Shown here piece by piece: positions 26,202 through 35,983 of a DNA stretch of 64,000 nt (positions within the stretch are counted from its first letter, which is position 1; each line of letters begins with the position of its first letter). The DNA lies in assembly GCF_023161965.1 (NCBI RefSeq), contig NZ_JALNTY010000001.1, forward strand, positions 602,501 through 666,500. Direction: 5' to 3'. The notes below the pieces were generated by a model. It was not told the DNA's origin. It searched no databases and saw only the letters and a program-made list of their open reading frames with translations. This stretch comes from Anaerosoma tenue. GTDB lineage: Bacteria > Actinomycetota > Coriobacteriia > Anaerosomatales > Anaerosomataceae. A program made the position numbers and the translations under genes.

Positions 26202-28562
26202 ATGAACGACACGTCCGGACCCGCCACCATACTCGTCGTGTTCGGCGCCACCGGAGACCTCATGGCGCGCAAGATCGCCCCTTCGCTCCTGCATCTGGAC
26301 CGCCAGGGTCTCCTCCATCCGCGACTGCGGGTGATCGGGTTCTCACGACGCCCATGGTCTGACGCCGACTTCCGCGACCGCGTACGCGACACGCTCACCG
26401 AGCGCCATCAGGATCCCGGCCCGCTCGAGGCATTCCTGAAGCGGTTCACCTACCGCCGCGGCACCTTCGAGGACGCCACCGCCTACCATGCGCTTGCAGA
26501 GGACATCGGCGGGATCGCAACGGACTGGGGCGGGTGCGTCGACAAGCTGTTCTATCTTGCGGTGCCTCCGGACAACTACGAGACGATCCTCGGCAACCTC
26601 GCGGCGAGCGGACTCACCTCGGTATGCAACGCCGAAACCGGATACACCAGGGTCCTGATCGAGAAGCCGTTCGGCCATGATGTCGCCAGCTCCAAGGCGC
26701 TCGATGAGCTTCTGGCCTCGCTCTTCACGGAGGAGCAGATCTACCGGATCGACCACTACCTTGCCAAGGAGATGCTTCAGGGGATCCTTGCGTTCCGGTT
26801 CCACAACGACCTTCTCGAATCCGCATGGAACAGGGCCGGCATCGAGCGCATCGACATCTCGCTTCTCGAGACCATCGGCGTGGAGAAGCGGGGCCGGTTC
26901 TACGACGGCGTGGGCGCGCTCCGCGACGTGGGACAGAACCACCTGCTCCAGATGCTCGCGCTGGTGACGATGGACCAGCCCCGGACTCTTGATGCCGACG
27001 ACATACGGGCCGCCCGCGCTTCTCTTCTCGAGACCTTGCGACCGCTCCTGCCCCACGAGGTCGCACGCTCGAGCTACCGGGCCCAGCACGAAGGCTACCG
27101 GGGTATCGAAGGCGTGGATCCGGAATCGGAGACAGAGACATACTTCCGCCTCAAGACGATGATGTCGGGACCCCGCTGGGCGGGGGTGCCGGTGTCGTTC
27201 GAGAGCGGCAAGCGCATCGCCCCCGGACCGCTGAAGCGCATCGTGGTGACGTTCCGCCACCGGCAACCGTGCCTGTGCGACGGCACGACACACCTGCGTA
27301 ACCGCGTGGTGTTCACGCTCGAGCCCGACGACACTGTCTCGATCACGTTCTGGGCCAAGCAGCCCGGCTTCGACTATGAGGTCGAGGAGCGCGCGTTCGA
27401 CTTCGCCCTCTACGAGAAGCGCGAGAAGCTGCAGTACGTGGAGGAGTACGCCAAGCTGCTCTACGACGCGGTCCGGGGGGATCAGACCTCGTTCGTCTCC
27501 ACGGACGAGGTCCGTGCGATGTGGCGGTTCGTGGATCCGGTCATCGAAGGGTGGAGCGACGGCGCCGTGCCTCTGGAGTCCTACACCCCCGACACGCACG
27601 AGGCGGTGGAGCGGGCCCGGGAGGCGCTCGGCCGCACCGGCACGAAACCTCAGGTCGGCGTCCTCGGACTCGGCAAGATGGGGGCAGGCATCGCGCGGAA
27701 CCTGCTCGACCGCGGATGGGAGGTCGTGGGGTGGAACCGCACGACCTCGGTCGCCCGGGCGATGGAGCCGGACGGGCTCACCGCCGCGGACTCCCTTGAG
27801 GATTGTGTCGCGGCGCTCCGGCCCCCGCGGATCGTGTGGCTGATGGTGCCGGCCGGCAACGCCGTCGACGGCGTGCTCTTCGGCACCGGAGACGCACCCG
27901 GACTTGCAGACCTGCTGGAACCTGACGACATCGTGATCGATGGGGGCAACTCGCGCTTCACCAGCGACGAACCCCGCGCGGAGCGGCTGCGGGGCCGCGG
28001 CATCGACTTCCTCGACTGCGGCACTTCGGGCGGTCCGTCCGGGGCGCGCAACGGCGCGTGCCTCATGATCGGCGGCGACCGGGAGGCGTTCGAGCGTGCC
28101 GAGGCGGTCTTCGCCGACATCGCCGTGCAAGGCGGCTATCGCTTCTTCCCCGGTGTGGGCTCGGGGCATTTCGTGAAGATGGTCCACAACGGGATCGAGT
28201 ACGGCATGATGCAGGCGATCGCCGAGGGGTTCTCGCTGATGCGCCGCTCCGAGCGCGACCTCGACCTCGAGGCGGTGGCCGACGTGTACCAGCACGCCAG
28301 CGTCATCGAGTCGAGGCTTGTGGGCTGGCTGGCCGACGCATACGCACGACACGGCGATGGGCTCGACCCGGTGTCAGGAAGCGTGGGCCACACCGGCGAG
28401 GGAGCGTGGACCGTGGAGGCGGCTCGACTAGCCGGTCTCGACGTCCCCGTCATCGAGGCGGCGCTGCATTTCCGCCTCGACTCGGACGACGCCCCGTCCT
28501 ACACCGGCAAGGTGGTACAGGCCCTGCGGAACGAGTTCGGCGGACACGGACTCGGCACGTAG
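26202..28562 (+). CDS. Fused glucose-6-phosphate dehydrogenase / 6-phosphogluconate dehydrogenase
   Basis: 786 residues joining two oxidative pentose-phosphate enzymes in one frame. Residues about 1-465 are a full G6PDH: nucleotide loop [11 protein letters not shown] (14-24), EKPFGHD (154-160), active-site RIDHYLAKE (182-190), and [10 protein letters not shown] with the catalytic histidine (247). After a linker of about 20 residues (465-483), residues 484-786 are a 6PGDH of the short, about 300-residue decarboxylating type: [13 protein letters not shown] (489-501), NRT after the second strand suggesting NADP use, TSGG (608-611) and the catalytic KMVHNGIEY (659-667). The start at ATG 26202 has GGGAGG upstream. 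The 6-phosphogluconolactonase step is not included. It is divergent from infC. Confidence 0.93.
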   Translation: MNDTSGPATILVVFGATGDLMARKIAPSLLHLDRQGLLHPRLRVIGFSRRPWSDADFRDRVRDTLTERHQDPGPLEAFLKRFTYRRGTFEDATAYHALAEDIGGIATDWGGCVDKLFYLAVPPDNYETILGNLAASGLTSVCNAETGYTRVLIEKPFGHDVASSKALDELLASLFTEEQIYRIDHYLAKEMLQGILAFRFHNDLLESAWNRAGIERIDISLLETIGVEKRGRFYDGVGALRDVGQNHLLQMLALVTMDQPRTLDADDIRAARASLLETLRPLLPHEVARSSYRAQHEGYRGIEGVDPESETETYFRLKTMMSGPRWAGVPVSFESGKRIAPGPLKRIVVTFRHRQPCLCDGTTHLRNRVVFTLEPDDTVSITFWAKQPGFDYEVEERAFDFALYEKREKLQYVEEYAKLLYDAVRGDQTSFVSTDEVRAMWRFVDPVIEGWSDGAVPLESYTPDTHEAVERAREALGRTGTKPQVGVLGLGKMGAGIARNLLDRGWEVVGWNRTTSVARAMEPDGLTAADSLEDCVAALRPPRIVWLMVPAGNAVDGVLFGTGDAPGLADLLEPDDIVIDGGNSRFTSDEPRAERLRGRGIDFLDCGTSGGPSGARNGACLMIGGDREAFERAEAVFADIAVQGGYRFFPGVGSGHFVKMVHNGIEYGMMQAIAEGFSLMRRSERDLDLEAVADVYQHASVIESRLVGWLADAYARHGDGLDPVSGSVGHTGEGAWTVEAARLAGLDVPVIEAALHFRLDSDDAPSYTGKVVQALRNEFGGHGLGT

Positions 28563-28592
28563 CGCGACCCGGTCCGTCCCGCGGATGCGCGC

Positions 28593-29927
28593 TCAGAACA
28601 GGTGCGGTATCTCCGAGGCTCCGGTGGGGTACGCCCAGATCGCTCGCTTGAGATCGGATGCGGTCTGCCCGCAGGCCATGGCGACAGCGAAGACGTTGAT
28701 GACCTCGCCCGCCGTGTGTCCGAGCAGATGCACCCCCACCACCCTGCCGCTCCCGCGCTCCACGATGGTCTTCGCACCCGACACCTGTTGGCCGATGCGA
28801 CGTGAGGCGGCCCATCCACTGGTGTCGGTCAGCTTCGCCTCGACCTCGATCCCCTGCGCCTCGGCCTGCTCGACCGTCATGCCCACAGAGGCGAGGATCG
28901 GGTCCGAGAACACCACGCTCGGCGTGACCGGCGGAGCGAACCCGGCAGAGCCGGGTTCCAGGATGTCCGCCACCGCCACACGGGCCTGTGCGGTGGCCAC
29001 CGGCGTGAGGGGCGCGCCCGTTGCGGACGCGTCACCCACCGCGTAGACCCGCTCGTTGCCCACGCTGCACATCCTGCCGTCTACCTCGATGCCACGACGT
29101 CCGTGCTCGATACCCGCGGCCTCGAGACCGAGGCCGGAGATCGCGGGCACGCGACCCGCGCCGTGAACGACTGTCTCCGCGGATACCTCCAGCCCCTCCT
29201 CGCAGACCACCGTGAACATGCCATCATCGTCACGGACCTCGGTGACCGTGGCGTTGGTGAACACGTCGATGCCGGCGCTTCGGTAGCCGCTCACCACCAT
29301 GTCGGCGAGATCAGGGTCGAAAGCCTCGAGCACGCGCGGCCCCCGGTGCAGTATCGTCACCTTGGCGCCCGCGGCGGCGGCGATGTGCGCGAACTCGAAC
29401 GACACGTAGCCGCCCCCGACGAAGACCACGCGTGGGCCGACGTGTCCCGCCGCCAGGAAATCCTCGCTGTCGAGGACGTGCTCTTCGCCGGGGATGCGCA
29501 ACGGACGGGGCATCGCGCCGGTCGCGACCACGATCCTGTCGGCCGAGTACCGAACGCCTCCGATGTCGAGGACGTCGGGGCCGTCGAAACGCGCAGGTCC
29601 GTGCAGGAGCGTCACACCGGCTCCGGCGAGCCACTCCTCGATGCGTCCGGGCACGGGCTCCGTGAACGACCGCTTGAACGCCAGCAGCGAGGACCAGTCC
29701 AGTCGAAGCGCGCCCTCCAAGCCGTGATCCTTCTGATTCCGGGCACGTTCCACGACCTCCGCCGCGGTGAACAGGACCTTCTTGGGCTCGCAACCGCGCA
29801 GCGAACACGTACCGCCGTACTCCCGTGAATCAGTGATGGCCACGGACCTGCCGGCCGCGGCGAGCTCGCTCGCCGCGGTCTGTCCGGCCACTCCTGTTCC
29901 GATCACGATGACGTCGAATCGCTCCAT
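28593..29927 (-). CDS. NAD(P)/FAD-dependent disulfide oxidoreductase (glutathione/mercuric reductase-like), C-terminal His replaced by Tyr
   Basis: 444-residue class I pyridine nucleotide-disulfide oxidoreductase. The FAD-binding start VIVIGTGVAGQTAA is followed by the redox-active CxxxxC motif in GGTCSLRGCEPKK. The NAD(P) site is VFVGGGYVSFEFAHIAA, and YAVGDAS is the second FAD motif. The C-terminal dimer-interface motif that normally carries the catalytic His-Glu pair (HPTxxE) reads AYPTGASE, so the acid-base histidine is a tyrosine. The substrate is therefore unclear; it may be a flavin quinone- or thiol-reductase. The ATG at 29927 follows AAGGAGG; the longer frame to 30404 is antisense to the next gene and is rejected. 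It is convergent with zwf-gnd, 30 bp apart. Confidence 0.88.
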   Translation of the reverse strand: MERFDVIVIGTGVAGQTAASELAAAGRSVAITDSREYGGTCSLRGCEPKKVLFTAAEVVERARNQKDHGLEGALRLDWSSLLAFKRSFTEPVPGRIEEWLAGAGVTLLHGPARFDGPDVLDIGGVRYSADRIVVATGAMPRPLRIPGEEHVLDSEDFLAAGHVGPRVVFVGGGYVSFEFAHIAAAAGAKVTILHRGPRVLEAFDPDLADMVVSGYRSAGIDVFTNATVTEVRDDDGMFTVVCEEGLEVSAETVVHGAGRVPAISGLGLEAAGIEHGRRGIEVDGRMCSVGNERVYAVGDASATGAPLTPVATAQARVAVADILEPGSAGFAPPVTPSVVFSDPILASVGMTVEQAEAQGIEVEAKLTDTSGWAASRRIGQQVSGAKTIVERGSGRVVGVHLLGHTAGEVINVFAVAMACGQTASDLKRAIWAYPTGASEIPHLF

Positions 29928-30105
29928 GGGGCCTCCTTCGCACCTATCCGGGTACCGCCGGCAACCGGTGCCGACCCCGTGTATGTTCCCCGCACCCGAC
30001 GCGCCGACCCCGACGGGAGCGCTCGCATCGCGTTGGGTATCTTCACACAGAGATCGAAGCAGTGTGCGCCGAGCGCGGACATGACCCCTGATGGAGGAGG
30101 AGCAC

Positions 30106-31077
30106 ATGCACGCACGTACGACCCGTATGGTCCTTGCATGTATGGCCACCGTACTCCTGTTGATGATGGCCGCCTGTGCGTCCGAGGGCTCCGACGCTAC
30201 CGGCACGGACGAGGCGTCCCGGGGCACCGTGACGATCGGCTCCAAGATCGACACCGAGGGCGAGCTCATCTCGTCCATCGTCAAGCTCGTGCTGGAGGAT
30301 GCCGGCTTCGATGTCGTCGACAAGAGCCAGACGGGTACCACCGAGGTCGTCCGCAAGTCCATCATCGCTGGGGAGATCGACCTGTATCCCGAGTACTCGG
30401 GCAATGGCTACTGGTTCTTCCTCGACGACCTGACCGACGAAGAGAAGGCGGGCTACAAGAACGGCCAGGACGGCTATGACACCACCGCTCGCATCGACCT
30501 CGAACAGAACGGGATCGTCTGGCTGGAGCCGATACGCGCCAACAACACCTGGGCTCTGGCGGTGCGGCAGGAGTTCGCTGAGGCCGAAGGCCTGGAGACG
30601 ATGTCCGACTTCGCCGAATATGTCGCCGAGGGCAGACCCGTGAAGGTGGCCGCGAGCGACGAGTTCTTCACGAGCGCGGGCAACCCCGAGTTCGAGGAGG
30701 TGTACGGCTACGCCCTGACGGAGGACCAGAAGATCCGCCTCGCCGGCGGCAACACCGCCGCCACTGAGAAGGCGGTCGCGGAAGGGACGGACGGTGTCAA
30801 CTTCGGCATGGCGTACGGAACGGATGGAGCGCTCGCGGACCTCGGGCTCGTGATCCTTGAAGACGACCTCGGTGCACAGATCGTGTACTGGCCCACGCCG
30901 ATCGTCCGGGAGTCGATCGTCGACGAGTACCCGGAGATCGCCGACCTGCTCGAGCCGGTGATGGCGTCACTCGGCCTGGAAGACCTCCAGCAGCTCAACG
31001 CCCGCATCCAGGTCAACGGCGAGCCGGCCGATGCAGTCGCCCGTGACTACCTCGTGGACGGTGGTTTCATCGACTGA
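30106..31077 (+). CDS. Compatible-solute ABC transporter, substrate-binding lipoprotein (OpuC/OsmF type)
   Basis: 323 residues. Signal peptide with lipobox MMAAC (cysteine becomes lipid anchor), then the OpuAC/ProX fold: GTVTIGSKIDTEGELISSIV, GTTEVVRKSIIAGEIDLYPEYSGNGYWFF. Binds quaternary amines such as glycine betaine or choline, or related compounds. The ATG at 30106 follows GGAGGAGGAGCAC; the 30091 ATG overlaps that site. First gene of a four-gene operon with two permeases and an ATPase, the arrangement of OpuB/OpuC and YehZYXW systems. Confidence 0.9.
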   Translation: MHARTTRMVLACMATVLLLMMAACASEGSDATGTDEASRGTVTIGSKIDTEGELISSIVKLVLEDAGFDVVDKSQTGTTEVVRKSIIAGEIDLYPEYSGNGYWFFLDDLTDEEKAGYKNGQDGYDTTARIDLEQNGIVWLEPIRANNTWALAVRQEFAEAEGLETMSDFAEYVAEGRPVKVAASDEFFTSAGNPEFEEVYGYALTEDQKIRLAGGNTAATEKAVAEGTDGVNFGMAYGTDGALADLGLVILEDDLGAQIVYWPTPIVRESIVDEYPEIADLLEPVMASLGLEDLQQLNARIQVNGEPADAVARDYLVDGGFID

Positions 31078-31114
31078 GCGTCCGGCGATACACGACGCGC
31101 GCCGAGGAGAAGCG

Positions 31115-32308
31115 GTGAGCACCAGGATCCGGACGCATAGAGTGGGAGTGACGATGGCCCTGTTCGGGCTGTCATCGCTGCTGCTCCTCCCCTTCGCCAC
31201 GCTCCGCGCAAGCCGTATCCAGACAGGCGATCCGGTCTCCGCGCTCGACGCCCTCGGACCCTGGTGGTCGTCGGGGTTGGTGGCCGTGTGGGTCGCGATC
31301 GCCCTGATCTCGGTGCGCGACTCCGGCGGGCCGCGTGCCGCCACCGCGCGGGGCATGCTCGCCAGCCTGGCGCTCCTGGGAACGGTGGGACTCTCCGGCG
31401 TCGCCGCGACCAGGTTGCTGGCCGAGGCGGGTACGTTCGCACGCGTCTCGGTCGGGCTTGGCGCCTGGGCATGCATCGCGGTGTCGTATCCGCTCCTGCT
31501 CGCCTCGCGCAGAGAGCTCGGCACTGCCCCGCGAGTCACCCGGCTCGCCCTCTCCGCCGTAGGCCCCGTGGGCCTGCTCGTCATGGTCGGGAGCGGCCTT
31601 CTAGGGGATCTCGCGATCCTCCGTGAGTACGTGAACCAGTCGGACCGGTTCTGGACGGAGGTCGGTAGCCATATCGCGTTAACCGCGATCGCTACGGGCA
31701 TCGCGCTCGCGATCGGTTTCGGCCTCGGCGTCCTCGCATTCAGACGGCCGCGCCTGAGGGGTCCGGTGTTCACAGTGGCGAACGTCTTCCAAACGATCCC
31801 GGGGCTCGCGATGGTCGGGCTGTTGTTCGCGCCGCTCTCCTGGCTTGGGACGAACGTGCCGCTCCTGGGCCGTCTCGGCGTAGGCGGGCTCGGCTGGGCG
31901 CCCGTGATCACCGCGCTCACCCTCTATGCATTGCTCGCCGTGGTGCGCAACACCTACGCGGGACTCGCCTCGGTCCCCGATAGCGTGGTGGAGGCTGGTC
32001 TCGGCATGGGCATGACCGAGGGGCAGGTGATGCGCAGGGTCCGGCTCCCGCTGGCGCTTCCGGTGATCTTCGGCGGGATCCGGACCTCGGCCGTCCAGAC
32101 GCTCGGCAACGCGACCCTCGGTGCGTTCGTGGCGGCCGGCACCCTTGGCCTCTTCGTGTTCGGCGGCCTCTCGCAGCAGGCGATGGACCTCGTCCTCCTT
32201 GGCTCCATCACGCTCGTGGCGCTGGCGCTTGGCCTCGACGCCGCACTGCGCACAGCACAGAGACTCGTCACACCCCGGCACACGCGGCGAACGGAGGCGG
32301 TGCGGTGA
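31115..32308 (+). CDS. Compatible-solute ABC transporter permease with extended N-terminus (YehY-like)
   Basis: 397 residues. The C-terminal about 200 residues form a BPD-type permease domain with the EAA-loop region VPDSVVEAGLGMGMTEGQVMRRVRLPLALPVIFGGIR. The N-terminal about 180 residues add four or five more hydrophobic helices and no recognised domain; E. coli YehY shows similar extension. Start GTG at 31115 (AGGAGAAGCG upstream). It ends 4 bp into the ATPase gene (GTGA overlap). Confidence 0.88.
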   Translation: MSTRIRTHRVGVTMALFGLSSLLLLPFATLRASRIQTGDPVSALDALGPWWSSGLVAVWVAIALISVRDSGGPRAATARGMLASLALLGTVGLSGVAATRLLAEAGTFARVSVGLGAWACIAVSYPLLLASRRELGTAPRVTRLALSAVGPVGLLVMVGSGLLGDLAILREYVNQSDRFWTEVGSHIALTAIATGIALAIGFGLGVLAFRRPRLRGPVFTVANVFQTIPGLAMVGLLFAPLSWLGTNVPLLGRLGVGGLGWAPVITALTLYALLAVVRNTYAGLASVPDSVVEAGLGMGMTEGQVMRRVRLPLALPVIFGGIRTSAVQTLGNATLGAFVAAGTLGLFVFGGLSQQAMDLVLLGSITLVALALGLDAALRTAQRLVTPRHTRRTEAVR

Positions 32309-33258
32309 TAGAGATACGCAACGTGCGCAAGGTGTACGAGGGTAGCGAGCGTCCCGCCGTGCGCGATCTCTCCTTCGATGTACCGACGGGCCAGGTGGTG
32401 GCGCTGATCGGGCCGAGCGGTTGCGGGAAGTCGACGACGATGCGCATGGTCAACCGGCTCGTCGAACCTGACAGCGGCACGATCTCCATCGACGGCGAGG
32501 ACGTGCGGTCCCTGCGGCCGGAGACGCTCCGAAGGCACATCGGCTACGCGATCCAGGGTGTGGGGCTGTTCCCTCACTGGACGGTCGCACAGAACGTCGG
32601 CGTGGTCCCCGGCCTCCTGCAGTGGGACCGCATGCGCATCGCAGAACGCACGCACGAGCTGCTCGACCTCGTGGGCCTCGACCCCGCCATATACGCCGAC
32701 AAACACCCCGATGAACTCTCCGGCGGCGAGGCGCAACGCGTAGGCGTGGCCCGTGCCCTGGCCGCCGACCCGCCCATACTGCTGATGGACGAGCCCTTCG
32801 GGGCGGTGGACCCGCTGACGAGAGACCGCCTCCATGCCGAGTTCCGCAGGATCCAGGACGCGCTGAGGAAGACCGTGCTGTTCGTGACACACGACATGGA
32901 TGAAGCCGTGCGGCTGGGCGACCGGATCGTGGTGATGCGTGATGGCAGTCTCGTACAGCAGGACACTCCGGAGCGGGTGCTCGCCTACCCGGTGGATGGC
33001 TTCGTCGCCTCGTTCGTGGGAGCCGAGCGCGCGCTCAAGCGGCTCTCGCTCGCACCCGTGACCGAGGCGCTCTACGCCCCTGACACTGGCAGTCCCGAGG
33101 AGCCGGCGGTGGCCTCCACCGCATCGCTTCGCGAGGCGCTCGCCGTCATCCTCGAGGCCGGTGTCCCGTCGATCCCGGTGCATGACGAAGATGGCGCGAT
33201 CGTGGGGGCCGTGAGCGTGGAGAGCATCGTCGAGCGATTCAGACGGCCGCTCACATGA
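32305..33258 (+). CDS. Compatible-solute ABC transporter ATP-binding protein with CBS domain
   Basis: 317 residues. Walker A GPSGCGKST, Q-loop, signature LSGGEAQRVGVARAL, Walker B ILLMDEPFG and the switch histidine in FVTHDMDEA. After residue about 265 a single CBS-like segment follows (LREALAVILEAGVPSIPVHDEDGAIVGAVSVESIVERF), typical of OpuA/ProV-type ATPases that sense ionic strength or nucleotides. GTG start overlaps the permease stop; its own stop overlaps the next ATG (ATGA). Confidence 0.93.
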   Translation: MIEIRNVRKVYEGSERPAVRDLSFDVPTGQVVALIGPSGCGKSTTMRMVNRLVEPDSGTISIDGEDVRSLRPETLRRHIGYAIQGVGLFPHWTVAQNVGVVPGLLQWDRMRIAERTHELLDLVGLDPAIYADKHPDELSGGEAQRVGVARALAADPPILLMDEPFGAVDPLTRDRLHAEFRRIQDALRKTVLFVTHDMDEAVRLGDRIVVMRDGSLVQQDTPERVLAYPVDGFVASFVGAERALKRLSLAPVTEALYAPDTGSPEEPAVASTASLREALAVILEAGVPSIPVHDEDGAIVGAVSVESIVERFRRPLT

Positions 33259-34010
33259 GCCGGGCCCGCCATCTCGCCGTACCGGCCGCTGCAGCGGCGG
33301 CCTACCTTGCGGTGGCTGCCGCAACGCCGGCGTGGAGGTGGGTGCTGGGCGCCGTCTTCCCTGAGGAATCGCGCCTCCTGTACCCTGACGCGACGCCCCT
33401 CGCCCTTGTATGGCAGCACCTGGAGCTCGTGCTGATCTCGAGTGTGCTGTCGGTGGTGGTGGGCCTGGCTCTCGGCATCTTCGTGACCCGGCCGGCCGGC
33501 ACCGACTTCTATGGTGTGGTCGCCGATCTCACGAACCTCGGCCAGACGTTCCCGCCGGTGGCCGTGTTCACGCTCGCCGTGCCGTTGCTGGGATTCGGCC
33601 TTCGGCCCACGATACTGGCACTCGCCCTGTACGGCGTCCTCCCGGTGCTCCGGAACACCATCTCCGGCCTTGAGGGGATCCCGGCCGACGTGCTCGAGAG
33701 CGCATCGGGGCTGGGGATGCGGCCGTGGCAGCGGCTGGCCCGCGTGGAACTGCCGATCGCCGTGCCGGTCATCATGGCCGGCATACGAGTGTCGGTGATC
33801 GTGAACGTCGCCACGGCGACCATCGGTGCGATCGCGGGAGCCGGTGGGTTCGGTGCGCCGATCATCAACGGATTGGTCAACCTGGCGCCAGCGATCACCC
33901 TCGAGGGAGCGGTCCTCGCCGCAGGCCTGGCGCTCACGCTGGACGCTCTCCTTGGCGGAGTCGAACGCACTATCGCGCACAGAGAGCGAGCCGCCGCGAC
34001 AGCCCGGTGA
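33255..34010 (+). CDS. Compatible-solute ABC transporter permease
   Basis: 251-residue membrane permease with about six helices. EAA-loop region: GLEGIPADVLESASGLGMRPWQRLARVELPIAVPVIMAGIR, followed by the conserved TIGAIAGAGGFGAPI. Second permease of the system; overlaps the ATPase gene by 4 bp and converges on thrS with a 10-bp gap. Confidence 0.92.
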   Translation: MSRARHLAVPAAAAAAYLAVAAATPAWRWVLGAVFPEESRLLYPDATPLALVWQHLELVLISSVLSVVVGLALGIFVTRPAGTDFYGVVADLTNLGQTFPPVAVFTLAVPLLGFGLRPTILALALYGVLPVLRNTISGLEGIPADVLESASGLGMRPWQRLARVELPIAVPVIMAGIRVSVIVNVATATIGAIAGAGGFGAPIINGLVNLAPAITLEGAVLAAGLALTLDALLGGVERTIAHRERAAATAR

Positions 34011-34020
34011 TGATGCCCGC

Positions 34021-35937
34021 CTACGGCCGCTCCGCCGCCACCCGCGCAGCGAACTCGTCCACACCCATCGCACCGATGTCACCCGCCGTACGCTCGCGCA
34101 CACCCACGGTGTCGGCTTCGATCTCCTTGTCGCCCACCACGAGCATGTACGGCACCTTCTGCTGCTGCGCCTTGGCGATCTTCACGCGCATCGGCTCGTT
34201 CTCGGCGTACACCTCGGCGCGCACGCCGGCCTTCGCGAGACGCGCGCGCACGCCCTCGCAGTGCTCGAGATGGCGATCCGCGATGGGGATGACCACGGCC
34301 TGTACCGGCGCGAGCCACGTGGGGAACGCGCCAGCGGTGTGCTCGATCAGGATGCCGAGGAACCGCTCCATCGAGCCGAAGATGGCCCGGTGCAGCATGA
34401 ACGGCTGCTCCTCGGTGTTCTCGGCTGTGCGGTAGGTGATGCCGAAGCGCTCCGGATTGTTGAAGTCCACCTGTATGGTGGACAGCTGCCAGATGCGGCC
34501 GATGGCGTCCTTGACCTTGATGTCGATCTTCGGGCCGTAGAACGCGCCGTCGCCCTCGTTGATCTGGTACGGCAACCCCCACTCGTCGAGCGCGGTCATG
34601 AGCGCGCGAGTGGCGAGATCCCAGTCCTCGTCGCGGCCCACGGACTTCTCGGGACGCGTGGAGACCTCGGCCGAGTACTCGAAGTCGAACGTGTCCATGA
34701 TGTACTTGACTATGTCGAGCATCGCCTTGACCTCGGGGATGATCTGCTCGCCGGTGCAGAATATGTGCGCGTCGTCCTGGGTGAACCCGCGCGCGCGCAT
34801 GAGCCCGTGCACCACGCCGCTTCGCTCGTTGCGGTACACGGTGCCGAACTCGAAGAGCCGCATCGGCAGGTCACGGTAGGAGCGCACGCTGTCGCGGTAC
34901 ACGAGGAGCGCACCGGGGCAGTTCATCGGCTTCACCGCGTAGTCGGTGGGCTCCCGGCCCTCGCCCTCGTCGATCTGGAACGGGAACATGTTGTCCTGGT
35001 AGTAATCCCAGTGGCCGCTCGTCTTCCACACGTCGGCCTTGTAGATGTGCGGCGTGCGGATCTCCACATAGCCGCGCTCGTACAGGTCGGCCGAGAGCCA
35101 CTCCACGAGCTCGTGGAACACGCGGGCTCCCTTGGGGTGATAGAGGACCAGACCGCTGCCGGCGAGTTCGTCGAAATGGAACAGGTCCATCTCGCGGCCG
35201 AGTTTGCGGTGGTCGCGCTTCTCTGCCTCCTCGAGGCGGGTAAGGTATGCATCCAGATCCTTCTGGCCGAACCACGCGGTGCCGTAGATGCGCTGCAGCA
35301 TCGGGCGGTCCGAGTCGCCGCGCCAGTACGCGCCCGCCACCTTCATGAGCTTGAACGCCTTGATCCAGCCGGTGTGCGGCACATGGGGACCCCGACACAG
35401 GTCGGTGAAGACGCCCGAGGTGTACGCCGAGATGACCTCGCCCTCCGGCAACTCCCCGATCAGTTCGAGCTTGTAGGGCTGGCCCTCGAACACGCGCAGG
35501 GCCTCGGTGCGGTCGATCGCCCGGCGCGAGAACGGTTGCTCCTCGGCGATGATCCCGTGCATGCGCTCTTCGATGGCGCCCAGGTCCTCAGGCGTGAGCG
35601 TGCGATCGACCTCGATGTCGTAGTAGAAGCCGTCTTCGATCGCCGGCCCGATGCCGAAGCGTGCGCCCGGGAAGAGCTGCATCACGGCCTCGGCCATGAC
35701 GTGCGCCGCCGAGTGGCGCAGCAGTTCGAGCGCCTCGGGATCGCGCTCGGTCACGATGGCGACAGCCGCACCGTCGGACACCACGGCGGCCGTGTCCACG
35801 AGCCGTCCGTCCACGCGGCCCGCGATCGCGGCCGCTGCCAGACGCGGGCCGATCGATGCCGCCACATCAGCGACGGTAGCGTCTACGGGTACGGACTTGA
35901 CGCTGCCATCCGGCAGCGTGATGGAGATCTCAGACAT
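34021..35937 (-). CDS. thrS: Threonine-tRNA ligase
   Basis: 638-residue class II synthetase. N-terminal TGS domain (ITLPDGSVKSVPVDATVADVAASIG), then the editing domain with RHSAAHVMAEAV (HxxxH metal site) and the catalytic core with zinc ligands in MNCPGALLVYR and the motif 2 region RLFEFGTVYRNERSG. The C-terminal anticodon-binding domain begins near WLAPVQAVVIPI. Start ATG 35937 with AAAGGAACC upstream; the longer frame is rejected. No T-box is seen in the 46-bp gap upstream, so it may be cotranscribed with the zinc-ribbon gene. Confidence 0.97.
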   Translation of the reverse strand: MSEISITLPDGSVKSVPVDATVADVAASIGPRLAAAAIAGRVDGRLVDTAAVVSDGAAVAIVTERDPEALELLRHSAAHVMAEAVMQLFPGARFGIGPAIEDGFYYDIEVDRTLTPEDLGAIEERMHGIIAEEQPFSRRAIDRTEALRVFEGQPYKLELIGELPEGEVISAYTSGVFTDLCRGPHVPHTGWIKAFKLMKVAGAYWRGDSDRPMLQRIYGTAWFGQKDLDAYLTRLEEAEKRDHRKLGREMDLFHFDELAGSGLVLYHPKGARVFHELVEWLSADLYERGYVEIRTPHIYKADVWKTSGHWDYYQDNMFPFQIDEGEGREPTDYAVKPMNCPGALLVYRDSVRSYRDLPMRLFEFGTVYRNERSGVVHGLMRARGFTQDDAHIFCTGEQIIPEVKAMLDIVKYIMDTFDFEYSAEVSTRPEKSVGRDEDWDLATRALMTALDEWGLPYQINEGDGAFYGPKIDIKVKDAIGRIWQLSTIQVDFNNPERFGITYRTAENTEEQPFMLHRAIFGSMERFLGILIEHTAGAFPTWLAPVQAVVIPIADRHLEHCEGVRARLAKAGVRAEVYAENEPMRVKIAKAQQQKVPYMLVVGDKEIEADTVGVRERTAGDIGAMGVDEFAARVAAERP

Positions 35938-35983
35938 GATGCGGTTCCTTTCAGGGACCGTCAGCCCTGCGCTCAGGCCTCGG

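Noticed and set aside
25859-26398. Long N-terminal extension of infC
   Set aside because: This stretch holds the promoter, leader and attenuator, and its translation is unlike IF-3.
26343-28352. 669-residue minus-strand frame opposite the zwf-gnd fusion
   Set aside because: Shadow of the fused dehydrogenase: same codon-position mirror, His/Arg/Val-rich, no recognisable family.
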